In this document: positions 17,086 through 25,988 of the stretch, one piece after another
How positions within the stretch are numbered: the stretch's first letter is position 1
Layout: every line of letters starts with the position of its first letter
Source of the DNA: Caulobacter ginsengisoli
GTDB taxonomy: Bacteria; Pseudomonadota; Alphaproteobacteria; Caulobacterales; Caulobacteraceae
Direction of reading: 5' to 3'
Length of the DNA: 64,000 nt
Assembly (NCBI RefSeq): GCF_030814835.1
Contig: NZ_JAUSVS010000005.1
Span: forward strand, 1 to 64,000
Translations under genes and position numbers: made by a program
Notes under the pieces: model-generated
What the model was told of the DNA's origin: nothing
What the model saw: only the letters and a program-made list of their open reading frames with translations
Database searches by the model: none

Positions 17086-19128
17086 ATGACCTCCTCCCCC
17101 GAACGCCGCATCGTCCTGACCCTCATCGCCATCCTGGCGATCGAGACGGCGCTGGTCGCCCTGGACGCCGTCTTTCCGCCGGACCTCGGCCGGGCGCACC
17201 GGTCCTCCCCCGTCGCGCTGGATCGGCGGGGGGCGTGGCTGCGGGCCTTGCCGGTGGAGAACGGCCGCTGGCGGATCCGGGCCGACCTGGAGCGCACCGA
17301 TCCCAGCTTCCTGCGGCGGGTGGTGCGGACCGAGGACTCGAGATTCTACGACCATCCGGGGGTCGATCCGGTCGCCGTGGTCCGGGCCGTGGGGTCGGCC
17401 ATCGCCCATGGCCGGGTGACGTCCGGCGCCTCGACCCTCAGCATGCAGACGGCCCGCCTCTTGGAGCCGCACCCGCGCTCGCTGTTCGGCAAGCTGGGCG
17501 AAATGGTCCGCGCCATTCAGATCGAGGCCCGCTATTCCAAGCACGACATCCTGGCCCTCTATCTGACCCTGGCCCCCTACGGCGGCAATCTGGAGGGGGT
17601 GCGGGCCGCCAGCCTCTCCTATTTCGGCCATGAGCCCGAGAGCCTGACCATCGGCGAGCAGGCCCTGCTGATCGCCCTGCCCCAGGCCCCGGAAGGCCGC
17701 CGCCCCGACCGCCGCCCCGCCGCCGCCAGGACCGCGCGCGACATCGTCCTGGCGCGGATGGCCCGGGCCGGGCTGATCACCAGCCAGGAGGCGGCGGAGG
17801 CTCAGACCGAGCGGCTGCCGCTGCGCCAGCCCTTCCCGTCCATGGCCTGGCATGTCGCCGGCCAGCTGGCCCGGGCGGCGCCCGACCGCCAGGCCAGCGT
17901 GGTCTCGACCCTGGACGCAGGCCTGCAGGCGCGGCTGGAGCCGCTGGCGGCGGCCTATGCCAAGGCGCAGGGGGCTGAGGCGACGGCCTCCATCCTGGTG
18001 GTGCAGATCAATGGCCGCGCCGTGCGGGCCGCGGTCGGCTCGGGCGGGCTGGACCGGCCGGGGGGCTGGATCGACATGACCACCGCCCTGCGCTCGCCGG
18101 GCTCGTCCCTGAAGCCCTTCATCTACGCCTTCGCCTTCGACGACGGGGTGGCGGCGCCCGACACCCGCATCCAGGACGTCGCCACCCGCTTCTCCGACTA
18201 CCAGCCCGAGAATTTCGACCGGGTCTTCCACGGCCAGGTCACGGCGCGCGAGGCCCTCTCCTATTCGCTCAACGTGCCAGCGGTGGCGATGATGGAGCGG
18301 ATCGGCCCGGCCAGCTTCCTGGCCCGGCTGGAGAGCGCGGACGTGCGGCTGGTCACCCCGAAGAAGGGCCTGACCGACCCGGGCCTGGCCATCGCCCTGG
18401 GCGGCGAGGGCATCACCCTGCGCGACCTCGCCCTGCTCTACGCGGCGCTCGGCGACGGCGGCATCGCCAAGCCCCTGGCCTGGACCGAGGAAGACGCGGC
18501 CAGCCGCCGCCGCTGGCCGGGGACCCGGCTGGTGCGGGCGGAGTCGGCCAAGATGGTGCTGGACATCCTGCGCGATGCGCCGGGGCCCAAGGGCCGGGTT
18601 CCGGCGGCCCTGACCCGCGGCGGGCCGGGCCTGGCCTTCAAGACCGGCACCTCCTACGGCTTCCGCGACGCGGTGGCGGCGGGGGTGGTGGGCGACTATG
18701 TGATCATCTGCTGGACCGGCCGGGCCGACGGCGGGGCGCGGGGCGGGCTGACCGGGCGCGAGGCGGCCCTGCCGATGCTGTTCGACGTCGCCGACATGCT
18801 GGCCGCCCCGTCCTCCAACGCCCCCCAGGTCCGGCCCAGGGGCGCCCCCCAGGCCCTGCAGAAGCTGGAACGCCCCGACGCCGGCCCCCGGATGATCTTC
18901 CCGCCGGACAAGGCAACCATCCAGGTCGACGGGTTTGGGCCGAAGTCACGGGGCCTGGCCCTGTCGGCCAGGGGCGAGGCGCTGACCTGGTATGTCGAGG
19001 GGGCGCCGCTGGACCGCGACCCGGTCAGCGGCCAAGTGATCTGGCGTCCGGCCGCGGCGGGCTTCTATCGGCTCAAGGTCATTGATGGGGCCGGGCGCGA
19101 GGCGGTCGCGCGGGTGAGGGTGAAGTGA
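17086..19128 (+). CDS. pbpC: Penicillin-binding protein 1C
   Basis: 680-residue bifunctional class A PBP. It has an N-terminal membrane helix (IVLTLIAILAIETALVAL), then a GT51 glycosyltransferase domain with catalytic Glu in RTEDSRFYDHPGVD and the SGASTLSMQTARL segment. The transpeptidase domain has Ser-x-x-Lys in GSSLKPF, SxN in YSLN and KTG in FKTGTSYG. The C terminus is a BiPBP_C domain (MIFPPDKATIQVDG). All key residues are present. It follows the alpha-2-macroglobulin gene, separated by a palindromic repeat; both proteins are associated with the periplasmic envelope. Confidence 0.94.
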   Translation: MTSSPERRIVLTLIAILAIETALVALDAVFPPDLGRAHRSSPVALDRRGAWLRALPVENGRWRIRADLERTDPSFLRRVVRTEDSRFYDHPGVDPVAVVRAVGSAIAHGRVTSGASTLSMQTARLLEPHPRSLFGKLGEMVRAIQIEARYSKHDILALYLTLAPYGGNLEGVRAASLSYFGHEPESLTIGEQALLIALPQAPEGRRPDRRPAAARTARDIVLARMARAGLITSQEAAEAQTERLPLRQPFPSMAWHVAGQLARAAPDRQASVVSTLDAGLQARLEPLAAAYAKAQGAEATASILVVQINGRAVRAAVGSGGLDRPGGWIDMTTALRSPGSSLKPFIYAFAFDDGVAAPDTRIQDVATRFSDYQPENFDRVFHGQVTAREALSYSLNVPAVAMMERIGPASFLARLESADVRLVTPKKGLTDPGLAIALGGEGITLRDLALLYAALGDGGIAKPLAWTEEDAASRRRWPGTRLVRAESAKMVLDILRDAPGPKGRVPAALTRGGPGLAFKTGTSYGFRDAVAAGVVGDYVIICWTGRADGGARGGLTGREAALPMLFDVADMLAAPSSNAPQVRPRGAPQALQKLERPDAGPRMIFPPDKATIQVDGFGPKSRGLALSARGEALTWYVEGAPLDRDPVSGQVIWRPAAAGFYRLKVIDGAGREAVARVRVK

Positions 19129-19133
19129 ACTAT

Positions 19134-19363
19134 TCCGCTCCCGGCGGGAGCGGACGATCGCGCCAGAGCGCGATCCGGTGAGGGTTTCAAAGGCCGTGCG
19201 GCGACAGGCGGTGGCTGGCTTAGTCAGGTGTGCCAGGCGCCCGAGCGAGGCGGCGGCAGCTCACATCCTGTCGCCGCACGGCCTTTGAAACCCTCACCTG
19301 GCCGGCCACGGGCGCGCTGCAGGCGCGCCTCGGGCGGGCCGTCCGCCCCCGCCGGGGGCGGAG
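19134..19363. repeat. Family A palindromic repeat, copy 1
   Basis: About 230 bases between the convergent pbpC and can genes, ending exactly at the can stop codon. Outer arms are GC-rich palindromes (TCCGCTCCCGGCGGGAGCGG at left, GCCCCCGCCGGGGGCGG at right). Inner arms pair GTGAGGGTTTC...GCCGTGCGGCGACAGG with its complement. See copies at 27854, 39060 and 42735. Confidence 0.9.
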
Positions 19364-19981
19364 TTAGAACGGCAGACCCGCCACTTCTTCCGGCGAACCC
19401 ACCGTGACGTTCAGGTCGTTCACCAGCCCGTTGGAGATCGAATAGACCCAGCCATGGACATGGATCGTCTGGCCCCGCGCCCAGGCGTCCTGCACGAAGA
19501 TGTCGGAGGCGACGTTGCGCACCTGGCGCACGACGTTCAGCTCGACCAGCCGGTCCCATTTGGCCCGGTCGCCGTCGATGGCGTCCAGCTCCTCGCGGTG
19601 CTGTTCGTGGACCTCGCGGATCGGGTGCAGCCAGTGGTCGACCAGGCCCCGGCGCTGGCCGTCGACCGCCGCCCGCACCCCGCCGCAGCCGTAATGGCCC
19701 ACGACCATGATGTGCTTGACCTGGATGACGTCGACCGCGAACTGCAGCACGCTCAGATAGTTGGCGTCCTGCGGCGGGGCCAGGTTGGCGACGTTGCGGT
19801 GGACGAAGAGCTCGCCCGGGTCGAGATCGACGATCTCGTTGGCCGGAACCCGGCTGTCGGAGCAGCCGATCCACAGATATTCCGGGCTCTGCTGGTTTTC
19901 CAGCCGCTTGAAGAAGTCGGGATCGACCTTGGTCTTGCGGGCGGACCAGGCGCGGTTGTTGGCCTTCAGGTCTTCAAGCAT
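19364..19981 (-). CDS. can: Beta-class carbonic anhydrase
   Basis: 205 residues; interconverts CO2 and bicarbonate in the cytoplasm. Zinc ligands and catalytic dyad are visible in IGCSDSRVP (Cys and Asp-Arg) and VVGHYGCGGV (His and Cys). The start is the ATG at 19981 whose A is shared with the TGA stop of maiA (TGATG), so it is probably translationally coupled to that gene. An in-frame TTG lies one codon upstream. Third gene of a minus-strand operon with FAH-family hydrolase and MaiA. Confidence 0.92.
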   Translation of the reverse strand: MLEDLKANNRAWSARKTKVDPDFFKRLENQQSPEYLWIGCSDSRVPANEIVDLDPGELFVHRNVANLAPPQDANYLSVLQFAVDVIQVKHIMVVGHYGCGGVRAAVDGQRRGLVDHWLHPIREVHEQHREELDAIDGDRAKWDRLVELNVVRQVRNVASDIFVQDAWARGQTIHVHGWVYSISNGLVNDLNVTVGSPEEVAGLPF

Positions 19982-20613
19982 CAATCGGCGTCCGGCTGGC
20001 GGCTGGGATGGGCGGCGGCGAAGGCGTGGTGTTGGGCGGCGTTTGCCCCGATGGCTCTAATGCGCGGATAGGCCGTCAGGTCCACCGAGAAGCGCTCGGC
20101 CGAATAGATCTGGGGGATCAGGCAGCAGTCGGCCAGAGTGGGCGCCGCGCCGAAGCACCAGCCCTGGTCGCCGACCAGGTCCTCCAGCGCCGTGAAGCCC
20201 TCGCCGATCCAGCGGGCGATCCAGGCCGAGACGGCGGCCTCGTCGGCCCCCAGGTCTTTGCGCAGGCTGGTGAGGATGCGCAGGTTGTTGAGCGGATGGA
20301 TGTCGCAGGCGACCAGCGCCGCCATGGCCCTGACCCGCGCGCGGTCCAGCGGATCGACGGGCAGCAGCGGCGGGGTGGGGTGGGCTTCCTCCAGCCATTC
20401 CAGGATGGCCGGGCTCTGGGTGATCACCGCGCCGTCGACCTCCAGGGCCGGGACCAGGCCCTGCGGATTGAGGGCCCGATAGGCCTCGGATTTCTGCACG
20501 CCGGCCCGCAGGTCGATGGGCGACTGGTCGTAGCCCAGGCCCTTGAGGCCGAGCGCGATGCGGACCCGGTAGGCGGCGCCGGAGCGCCAGTAGCCGTGCA
20601 GGTTTATGTGCAT
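19981..20613 (-). CDS. maiA: Maleylacetoacetate (or maleylpyruvate) isomerase, zeta-class GST
   Basis: 210 residues. The N-terminal thioredoxin fold has the zeta-class signature (LHGYWRSGAAYRVRIALGLKGLGY; usual SSxxYRVR) and the cis-Pro region NPQGLVPAL. The C-terminal helical domain has DIHPLNNLRIL and TLADCCLIPQIY. It isomerises maleylacetoacetate to fumarylacetoacetate in tyrosine breakdown, or maleylpyruvate to fumarylpyruvate in the gentisate route; sequence alone does not separate these. It overlaps the FAH-family hydrolase by one base, which would take its product. No dioxygenase gene is in view. Confidence 0.87.
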   Translation of the reverse strand: MHINLHGYWRSGAAYRVRIALGLKGLGYDQSPIDLRAGVQKSEAYRALNPQGLVPALEVDGAVITQSPAILEWLEEAHPTPPLLPVDPLDRARVRAMAALVACDIHPLNNLRILTSLRKDLGADEAAVSAWIARWIGEGFTALEDLVGDQGWCFGAAPTLADCCLIPQIYSAERFSVDLTAYPRIRAIGANAAQHHAFAAAHPSRQPDAD

Positions 20614-21260
20614 CAGACCACCGTGAACGACAGCGCGCCGACGCCCGCCACCGAGCCTTCCACATGGTCGCCGCGCACGATGGCGGCGACACCCTCAGGC
20701 GTGCCGGTGAAGATCAGGTCGCCGGGGGCCAGGGTCCAGAGGCGGCGGGCCTGTTCGACGATCTCAGGGACCGACCAGATCATGTCGCCGATGCTGGCCG
20801 ACTGGCGAACGGCGCCGTTGACGCGAATCTCGATGGCCGCTTCCGGATCGACATCGCCCGGCCGGATCGCCGAGATCGGGGCGCTGTGGTCGAAGGCCTT
20901 GCCGGCTTCCCAGGGCTGGCCCTTGTCCTTGGCGGCGTTCTGCAGGTCGCGGCGGGTCAGGTCGACGCCGACGGCGTAGCCGAACACTTTGCCGCCTTCG
21001 CCGATGGCTGCGACCAGCTCGATCTCGTGGTGCAAGTTGGCGGTGGCCGAGGGGTAGGGAACATCGACGCCCGGCAGGACCAGGGCGTCGGCCGGCTTGG
21101 CGAAGAAGAAGGGCGGATCGCGGTCGTCGCCGCCCATCTCGCGGCGGTGGGCGGCGTAGTTGCGGCCCACGCAGAGAATACGGCGCACCGGGAAGAGCTT
21201 GTCCGAGCCCAGTACGGGGACGGCGGCCTGGGGCGCGGGGGGGAAGGCGTATTGGCTCAT
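20613..21260 (-). CDS. Fumarylacetoacetate hydrolase-family protein (possibly fumarylpyruvate hydrolase)
   Basis: 215 residues, the short FAH-type fold. Metal-binding and core motifs are seen: ILCVGRNYAAHRREMG, PPFFFAKPADAL, HHEIELVAAIG (HxE metal ligands), GYAVGVDLTRRDLQ, KAFDHSAPI, and GDLIFTGTPEGV. Small size and FFFAKP favour fumarylpyruvate hydrolase or acylpyruvase over full-length FAH. Start chosen at 21260 (MSQYAFPP). First gene of the three-gene operon with maiA and can, each junction overlapping by one base. Confidence 0.85.
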   Translation of the reverse strand: MSQYAFPPAPQAAVPVLGSDKLFPVRRILCVGRNYAAHRREMGGDDRDPPFFFAKPADALVLPGVDVPYPSATANLHHEIELVAAIGEGGKVFGYAVGVDLTRRDLQNAAKDKGQPWEAGKAFDHSAPISAIRPGDVDPEAAIEIRVNGAVRQSASIGDMIWSVPEIVEQARRLWTLAPGDLIFTGTPEGVAAIVRGDHVEGSVAGVGALSFTVV

Positions 21261-21405
21261 GGGCCGTCTGCTACTCCCCGCCCGGCAAATGACCAATCCC
21301 GGATGCGCCGCCGCCTGAACTTTCTTTCACTTGCCCATCCGGGCGTCGGAGGCCATGAGAGGGGCGGGGTAGGGCATTGTAGCGGACGCGGGGGCGGAAC
21401 GAGCG

Positions 21406-22284
21406 ATGTTGATCATCGAGAATCTGACGCATGTCTACGGCAACGGCGTACGGGCCCTGGACGACATAAACCTGACCGTGCCCAAGGGCATGTACGGCCT
21501 GCTGGGCCCCAACGGGGCCGGCAAGTCGACCCTGATGCGGACGATCGCCACCCTGCAGTCGCCCACCGCCGGCCATGTCCGGTTCGGCGACATCGACGTG
21601 CTGAAAGACCCCGAAACGCTGCGCCGCACCCTGGGCTACCTGCCGCAGGACTTCGGCGTCTATCCGCGGGTCTCGGCCTACGACATGCTGGACCACATGG
21701 CGGTGCTCAAGGGGCTGTCGAACAGCCGCGAGCGCAAGGAGACCGTCGAGGCCCTGCTCAACCAGACCAATCTCTGGAACGTGCGCAAGAAGGCCCTGGC
21801 CGGGTTTTCGGGCGGCATGCGCCAGCGGTTCGGCATCGCCCAGGCCCTGATCGGCGATCCCTCGCTGATCATCGTCGACGAACCCACCGCGGGCCTGGAC
21901 CCCGAGGAGCGTAACCGCTTCCTCAACCTGCTGGCCGAGATCGGCGAGAACGTGGTGGTGATCCTGTCGACCCACATCGTCGAGGACGTCTCGGACCTCT
22001 GCCCGGCCATGGCCATCATCTGCGACGGCCGCATCGTCAAGCAGGGCGCCCCGACCGAACTGGTCGCGGCGCTGAAGGGCCGGGTTTGGATCAAGACCAT
22101 CGACAAGACCGAGCTCGAGGCGGTCCGCAAGCGCCACCAGGTCATCTCCACCCGCCTGTTCGCCGGCCGCACCGTGGTGCATGTGCTCAGCGACAATGAC
22201 CCGGGCGAGGGCTTTACGCTCGCCCCCGGCGGCCTGGAGGACGTCTACTTCTCCGCGCTCTCCGACACCCGTCGCGCGGCCTGA
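21406..22284 (+). CDS. ABC transporter ATP-binding protein
   Basis: 292 residues. Walker A GPNGAGKST, signature FSGGMRQR and Walker B LIIVDEPTAGLD are present, followed by the switch His in LSTHIVEDV. The C-terminal 70 residues (VWIKTIDKTELEAVRK...) are an accessory domain. It is 11 bases upstream of a giant permease/peptidase fusion and clearly its ATPase partner. The substrate is unknown. Confidence 0.92.
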   Translation: MLIIENLTHVYGNGVRALDDINLTVPKGMYGLLGPNGAGKSTLMRTIATLQSPTAGHVRFGDIDVLKDPETLRRTLGYLPQDFGVYPRVSAYDMLDHMAVLKGLSNSRERKETVEALLNQTNLWNVRKKALAGFSGGMRQRFGIAQALIGDPSLIIVDEPTAGLDPEERNRFLNLLAEIGENVVVILSTHIVEDVSDLCPAMAIICDGRIVKQGAPTELVAALKGRVWIKTIDKTELEAVRKRHQVISTRLFAGRTVVHVLSDNDPGEGFTLAPGGLEDVYFSALSDTRRAA

Positions 22285-22295
22285 GGCGCACGCCC

Positions 22296-25200
22296 ATGTT
22301 CGGCAAGGTCGCGGCCTTCGAATTCCGCTATCAGATCAAGAACCCGGTGTTCTGGGTCTCGGCGGGCGTCTTCTTCCTGCTCACCTTCGGATCGGTGGTC
22401 ATCGACCAGATCCGCATCGGCGGCGGCGGCAATATCCATAAGAACGCGCCGTTCGCCATCGCCCAGACCCATCTGATCTGGACGATCTTCTACATGTTCG
22501 TCTCGACGGCCTTCGTCTCCAACGTCATCGTCCGCGATGACGAGACGGGCTTTGGCGGCATCCTGCGCTCCACCCGGGTCAAGCGGTTCGACTATCTCTA
22601 CGGCCGGTTCGCGGGGGCCTTCGCCGCCGCCATGCTGGCCTATCTGGCGGTGCCGCTGGCCATGGTCATCGGCAGCTTCATGCCCTGGGTCGACAAGGAG
22701 GTGCTGGGACCGCTGACCCTGCAGCCCTTCCTGTTCAGCTATTTCGTCCTGGCCCTGCCCAACATCCTGCTGACCTCGGCCCTGTTCTTCGCCCTGGCCA
22801 CCGTCACCCGCTCGATGATGTGGACCTATGTCGGGGTGATCGGCTTCCTGGTGGTCTGGACCACCGCCAACATCATGCTCGACAAGCCCGAGCTGGAGAA
22901 GCTGGTGGCCCTGTGGGAGCCCCTGGGCTTCGGGGCTTTCGGGCTGATCACCAAATACTGGACCGCGACCGAGCGTAACGCCCTGGTCCCAGCCGTCGAG
23001 GGGCTGCTCCTCTATAATCGGCTGTTCACCCTGGCCCTGTCGGCGGCGGCGCTGGCCCTGCCCATGCTGTTCTTCCACTTCACCCCGGGACAGCTCAAGG
23101 GCAAGCGGGCCCGCCAGGCCCGGATCGCCGCCGCCGCCGCGCCGGTCGGCCCGCCGCCGGAGGGCGCCGGCGTCCATCACAAACCCAGCTTCGGCCTTGC
23201 GACCGCCTGGGCCCAGCTGCGCGTCCGCACCCGCCTGGACATGGGCCAGGTGTTCGGCAGCCCGGCCTATCTGGTCCTTTTAGGCCTGGGCCTCTTCAAC
23301 TCGGTCGGGGCCCTGTGGGGCGTCACCGACGACACCGGCTATGGCGGCCAGATCTATCCGGTCACCCGCGCCCTGATCCCGGCCCTGATGGGCTCGTTCT
23401 CCCTGATCCCGATGATCATCGCCATCTACTATGCCGGTGAACTGGTCTGGCGCGAGCGGGACAAGAAGACCCACGAGATCATCGACGCCACGCCGGTCCC
23501 GGACTGGGCCTTCGTGGCCCCCAAGACCCTGGCCATCTCGCTGGTGCTGATCTCGACCCTGCTGATCAGCGTCGTGGCCGGCGTCGCCATCCAGGCCCTC
23601 AAGGGCTTCGATACTTTCGAGCTCAACAAGTGGCTGGTCTGGTATGTGCTGCCCCAGGCTGTGGACTGGGTCCTGGTGGCCGTGCTGGCCGTGTTCATCC
23701 AGGCGATCAGCCCGCACAAGTTCGTCGGCTGGGGGCTGATGGTCCTCTACCTGATCACCAGCATTACCTTCGGCAACCTGGGTTTCGACCACATCCTCTA
23801 CAACTATGGCGCCACCCCCAATGACGGCGGGCCCGGCGGCATGCCGATGTCCGACATCAATGGCCTGGGCCGGTTCTGGATCGGCGCCTGGGTGGCGCGG
23901 GCCTACTGGTCGGCGTTCGCCATCGTGCTGCTGGTGCTGTCCTACGGCCTGTGGCGGCGCGGGACCGAGATGCGGCTGTGGCCGCGCCTGCGGCGCCTGC
24001 CGCGCCGGCTGACCGGCAAGGCCGGGGTGCTGTTCGCCATCGCGGTGATCGGCGCGGCCGGCCTGGGCTGCTTCATCTATGTGAACACCAACGTCTGGAA
24101 CCAGTACCGCACGGCCCTCGACGACGACAAATGGCAGGCGGACTTCGAGAAGGTGCTGCTGGTCCAGCGCCACTACGACAAGGTCCCGCAGCCCAAGATC
24201 CTGTCCATGAAGCTCGAGGTCGACCTGCGCCCGCATGAGCCGCGGCTGACCACCTCGGGGACCTATGTGCTGGTCAACACCACCAATGCGCCTCTGCGCG
24301 AGGTGCATGTGCTGTTCGACCGCGACCTGAAGGTCAACGGCCTCTCCATCGAGGGGGCGCGGCCCAAGGGGAACGACCCGGAGCTGGCGCGGTTCAACTA
24401 CCGCATCTTCACCTTCGACCAGCCGATGCAGCCGGGCGAGCAGCGCAAGATGAGCTTCCTCACCGAGCGCTCGCAGCGGGGCTTCAAGAACCGCGGCAAC
24501 GAGATGCGGGTCGTCGACAACGGCACCTTCGTCGATTCCGGCGAGTTCACCCCGCAGCTGGGCGTCTGGCCGGGCGGCGGCCTGCAGGACCGGGCCAAGC
24601 GGCGCAAATACGGTCTCAATCCGGACCTGCCGGTGACGCCTCTGGGCGATGTCCCCTCACGCCAGTTCAACTACCTGCGGCACGACGCCGACTTCATGAC
24701 CTCGGACATCACCATCAGCACCGAGGCCGACCAGACCCCCATCGCGCCTGGCAAGCGGGTCTCGGACAAGGTGGTCGGCGGCCGGCGCGTCGCGCGGTTC
24801 GTGACCCAGGCGCCGGTCCTGCCCTTCTTCGCCATCCAGTCGGCCCGCTACAAGGTCTCGCGCGAGATATGGAAGGGCGTGGAGCTGGAGGTCTATTACG
24901 ACCCCGCCCACCCGTACAATGTCGAGCGGATGAAGACGGCGATGAAGACCGCCCTCGACTATTACGGGACCCATTTCAGCCCCTACCAGTACGACTACAT
25001 GCGGTTCATCGAGTTCCCGGGCTATGCCAGCTTCGCCCAGGCCTTCCCCGGCTCGATGCCGTGGTCCGAGAATCTGTTCTTCGTCGCCGACTACCGCGAC
25101 CCCGAGAAGATCGACATGGTCACCTATGTCGGCTCGCACGAAATCGGCCACCAGTGGTGGGCCTATCAGGTGATCGGCGCCGACCAGCAGGGCATGACCC

Positions 25201-25943
25201 TGCTCTCCGAAACCATGGCCCAGTACTCGGCCCTGCGGGTGATGAAGAGGCTCTATGGCGAGGACCAGATCCGCAAGTTCCTCAAATACGAGCTGAACAG
25301 CTACCTGCGGGCGCGCGGCGGCCAGCCTCTGGAAGAGAAGCCCCTGAACAGGGTCCAGGGCAGCCAGGGCTATATCCACTACCGCAAGGGCTCGCTGGTC
25401 ATGTACCGGCTGGCCGAGGAGATCGGCGAGGACAGGGTCAACCACGCCCTCAGCCTGTTCCTGCAGCAGCACGCCTTCAAAGGCGCGCCCTATCCGATCT
25501 CGTCCGACCTCATCGCCCTGTTCCGGGCCGAGGTTCCGGGCGACAAGGCCAAGCAGGACCTGATCACCGACCTGTTCGAGAAGATCGTGCTCTACGACGT
25601 CAAGGTGGTGTCCAGCACGGCCAAGGCGCGCAAGGACGGCCGCTTCGACGTCTCCATCGTCGTCGACGCCAGGAAGCTGGAGGCCGACGGCAAGGGCAAG
25701 GAAACCGCCCGGACCATGGACGAGATGGTGGATGTGGGGGTCTTCACCGCCCAGCCCGGCCAGAAGGACTTCAAGAAGACCAGCGTGCTGAAGCTGGAGC
25801 GCCGGCCGATCCGCACCGGACGCCAGACCCTCACCTTCACGGTCGACAAGCGGCCTACCTATGTGGGGGTGGATCCCTACAACATCCTCATCGACCGCAA
25901 CTCGGACGACAACGTCGCCAAGGCGGGGGTGAACGCCGGGTAA
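22296..25943 (+). CDS. ABC transporter permease fused to M1-family aminopeptidase
   Basis: 1215 residues. The first ~600 are two sets of hydrophobic helices typical of ABC-2 permeases (FEFRYQIKNPVFWVSAGVFFLLTFGSVV; later AIAVIGAAGLGCFIYV). The remainder is a gluzincin M1 peptidase facing the periplasm, with zinc site HEIGHQWW at about 948-955. A downstream Glu lies in LLSETMAQYSAL, about 20 residues on, one residue further than in classical M1 enzymes. This fusion is a recognised but functionally uncharacterised family. Gene context (dedicated ATPase directly upstream) suggests export coupled to peptide trimming, which is inference. Confidence 0.9.
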   Translation: MFGKVAAFEFRYQIKNPVFWVSAGVFFLLTFGSVVIDQIRIGGGGNIHKNAPFAIAQTHLIWTIFYMFVSTAFVSNVIVRDDETGFGGILRSTRVKRFDYLYGRFAGAFAAAMLAYLAVPLAMVIGSFMPWVDKEVLGPLTLQPFLFSYFVLALPNILLTSALFFALATVTRSMMWTYVGVIGFLVVWTTANIMLDKPELEKLVALWEPLGFGAFGLITKYWTATERNALVPAVEGLLLYNRLFTLALSAAALALPMLFFHFTPGQLKGKRARQARIAAAAAPVGPPPEGAGVHHKPSFGLATAWAQLRVRTRLDMGQVFGSPAYLVLLGLGLFNSVGALWGVTDDTGYGGQIYPVTRALIPALMGSFSLIPMIIAIYYAGELVWRERDKKTHEIIDATPVPDWAFVAPKTLAISLVLISTLLISVVAGVAIQALKGFDTFELNKWLVWYVLPQAVDWVLVAVLAVFIQAISPHKFVGWGLMVLYLITSITFGNLGFDHILYNYGATPNDGGPGGMPMSDINGLGRFWIGAWVARAYWSAFAIVLLVLSYGLWRRGTEMRLWPRLRRLPRRLTGKAGVLFAIAVIGAAGLGCFIYVNTNVWNQYRTALDDDKWQADFEKVLLVQRHYDKVPQPKILSMKLEVDLRPHEPRLTTSGTYVLVNTTNAPLREVHVLFDRDLKVNGLSIEGARPKGNDPELARFNYRIFTFDQPMQPGEQRKMSFLTERSQRGFKNRGNEMRVVDNGTFVDSGEFTPQLGVWPGGGLQDRAKRRKYGLNPDLPVTPLGDVPSRQFNYLRHDADFMTSDITISTEADQTPIAPGKRVSDKVVGGRRVARFVTQAPVLPFFAIQSARYKVSREIWKGVELEVYYDPAHPYNVERMKTAMKTALDYYGTHFSPYQYDYMRFIEFPGYASFAQAFPGSMPWSENLFFVADYRDPEKIDMVTYVGSHEIGHQWWAYQVIGADQQGMTLLSETMAQYSALRVMKRLYGEDQIRKFLKYELNSYLRARGGQPLEEKPLNRVQGSQGYIHYRKGSLVMYRLAEEIGEDRVNHALSLFLQQHAFKGAPYPISSDLIALFRAEVPGDKAKQDLITDLFEKIVLYDVKVVSSTAKARKDGRFDVSIVVDARKLEADGKGKETARTMDEMVDVGVFTAQPGQKDFKKTSVLKLERRPIRTGRQTLTFTVDKRPTYVGVDPYNILIDRNSDDNVAKAGVNAG

Positions 25944-25950
25944 TGAGAAA

Positions 25951-25980
25951 AAGCTCCCTCCCCTTTATGGGGAGGGAGTT
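25951..25980. repeat. Short palindrome matching the arms of the 3958-4265 element
   Basis: CTCCCTCCCC-TTTAT-GGGGAGGGAG, a perfect 10-base hairpin between two convergent genes. The sequence resembles the outer arms at 3958 and 4265 (ACTCCCTC...ATAAAGGGGAGGGAGTT), so it looks like a solo form of the same repeat. It may end transcription from both sides but lacks a long T run. Confidence 0.7.
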
Positions 25981-25988
25981 ATCCGCGC

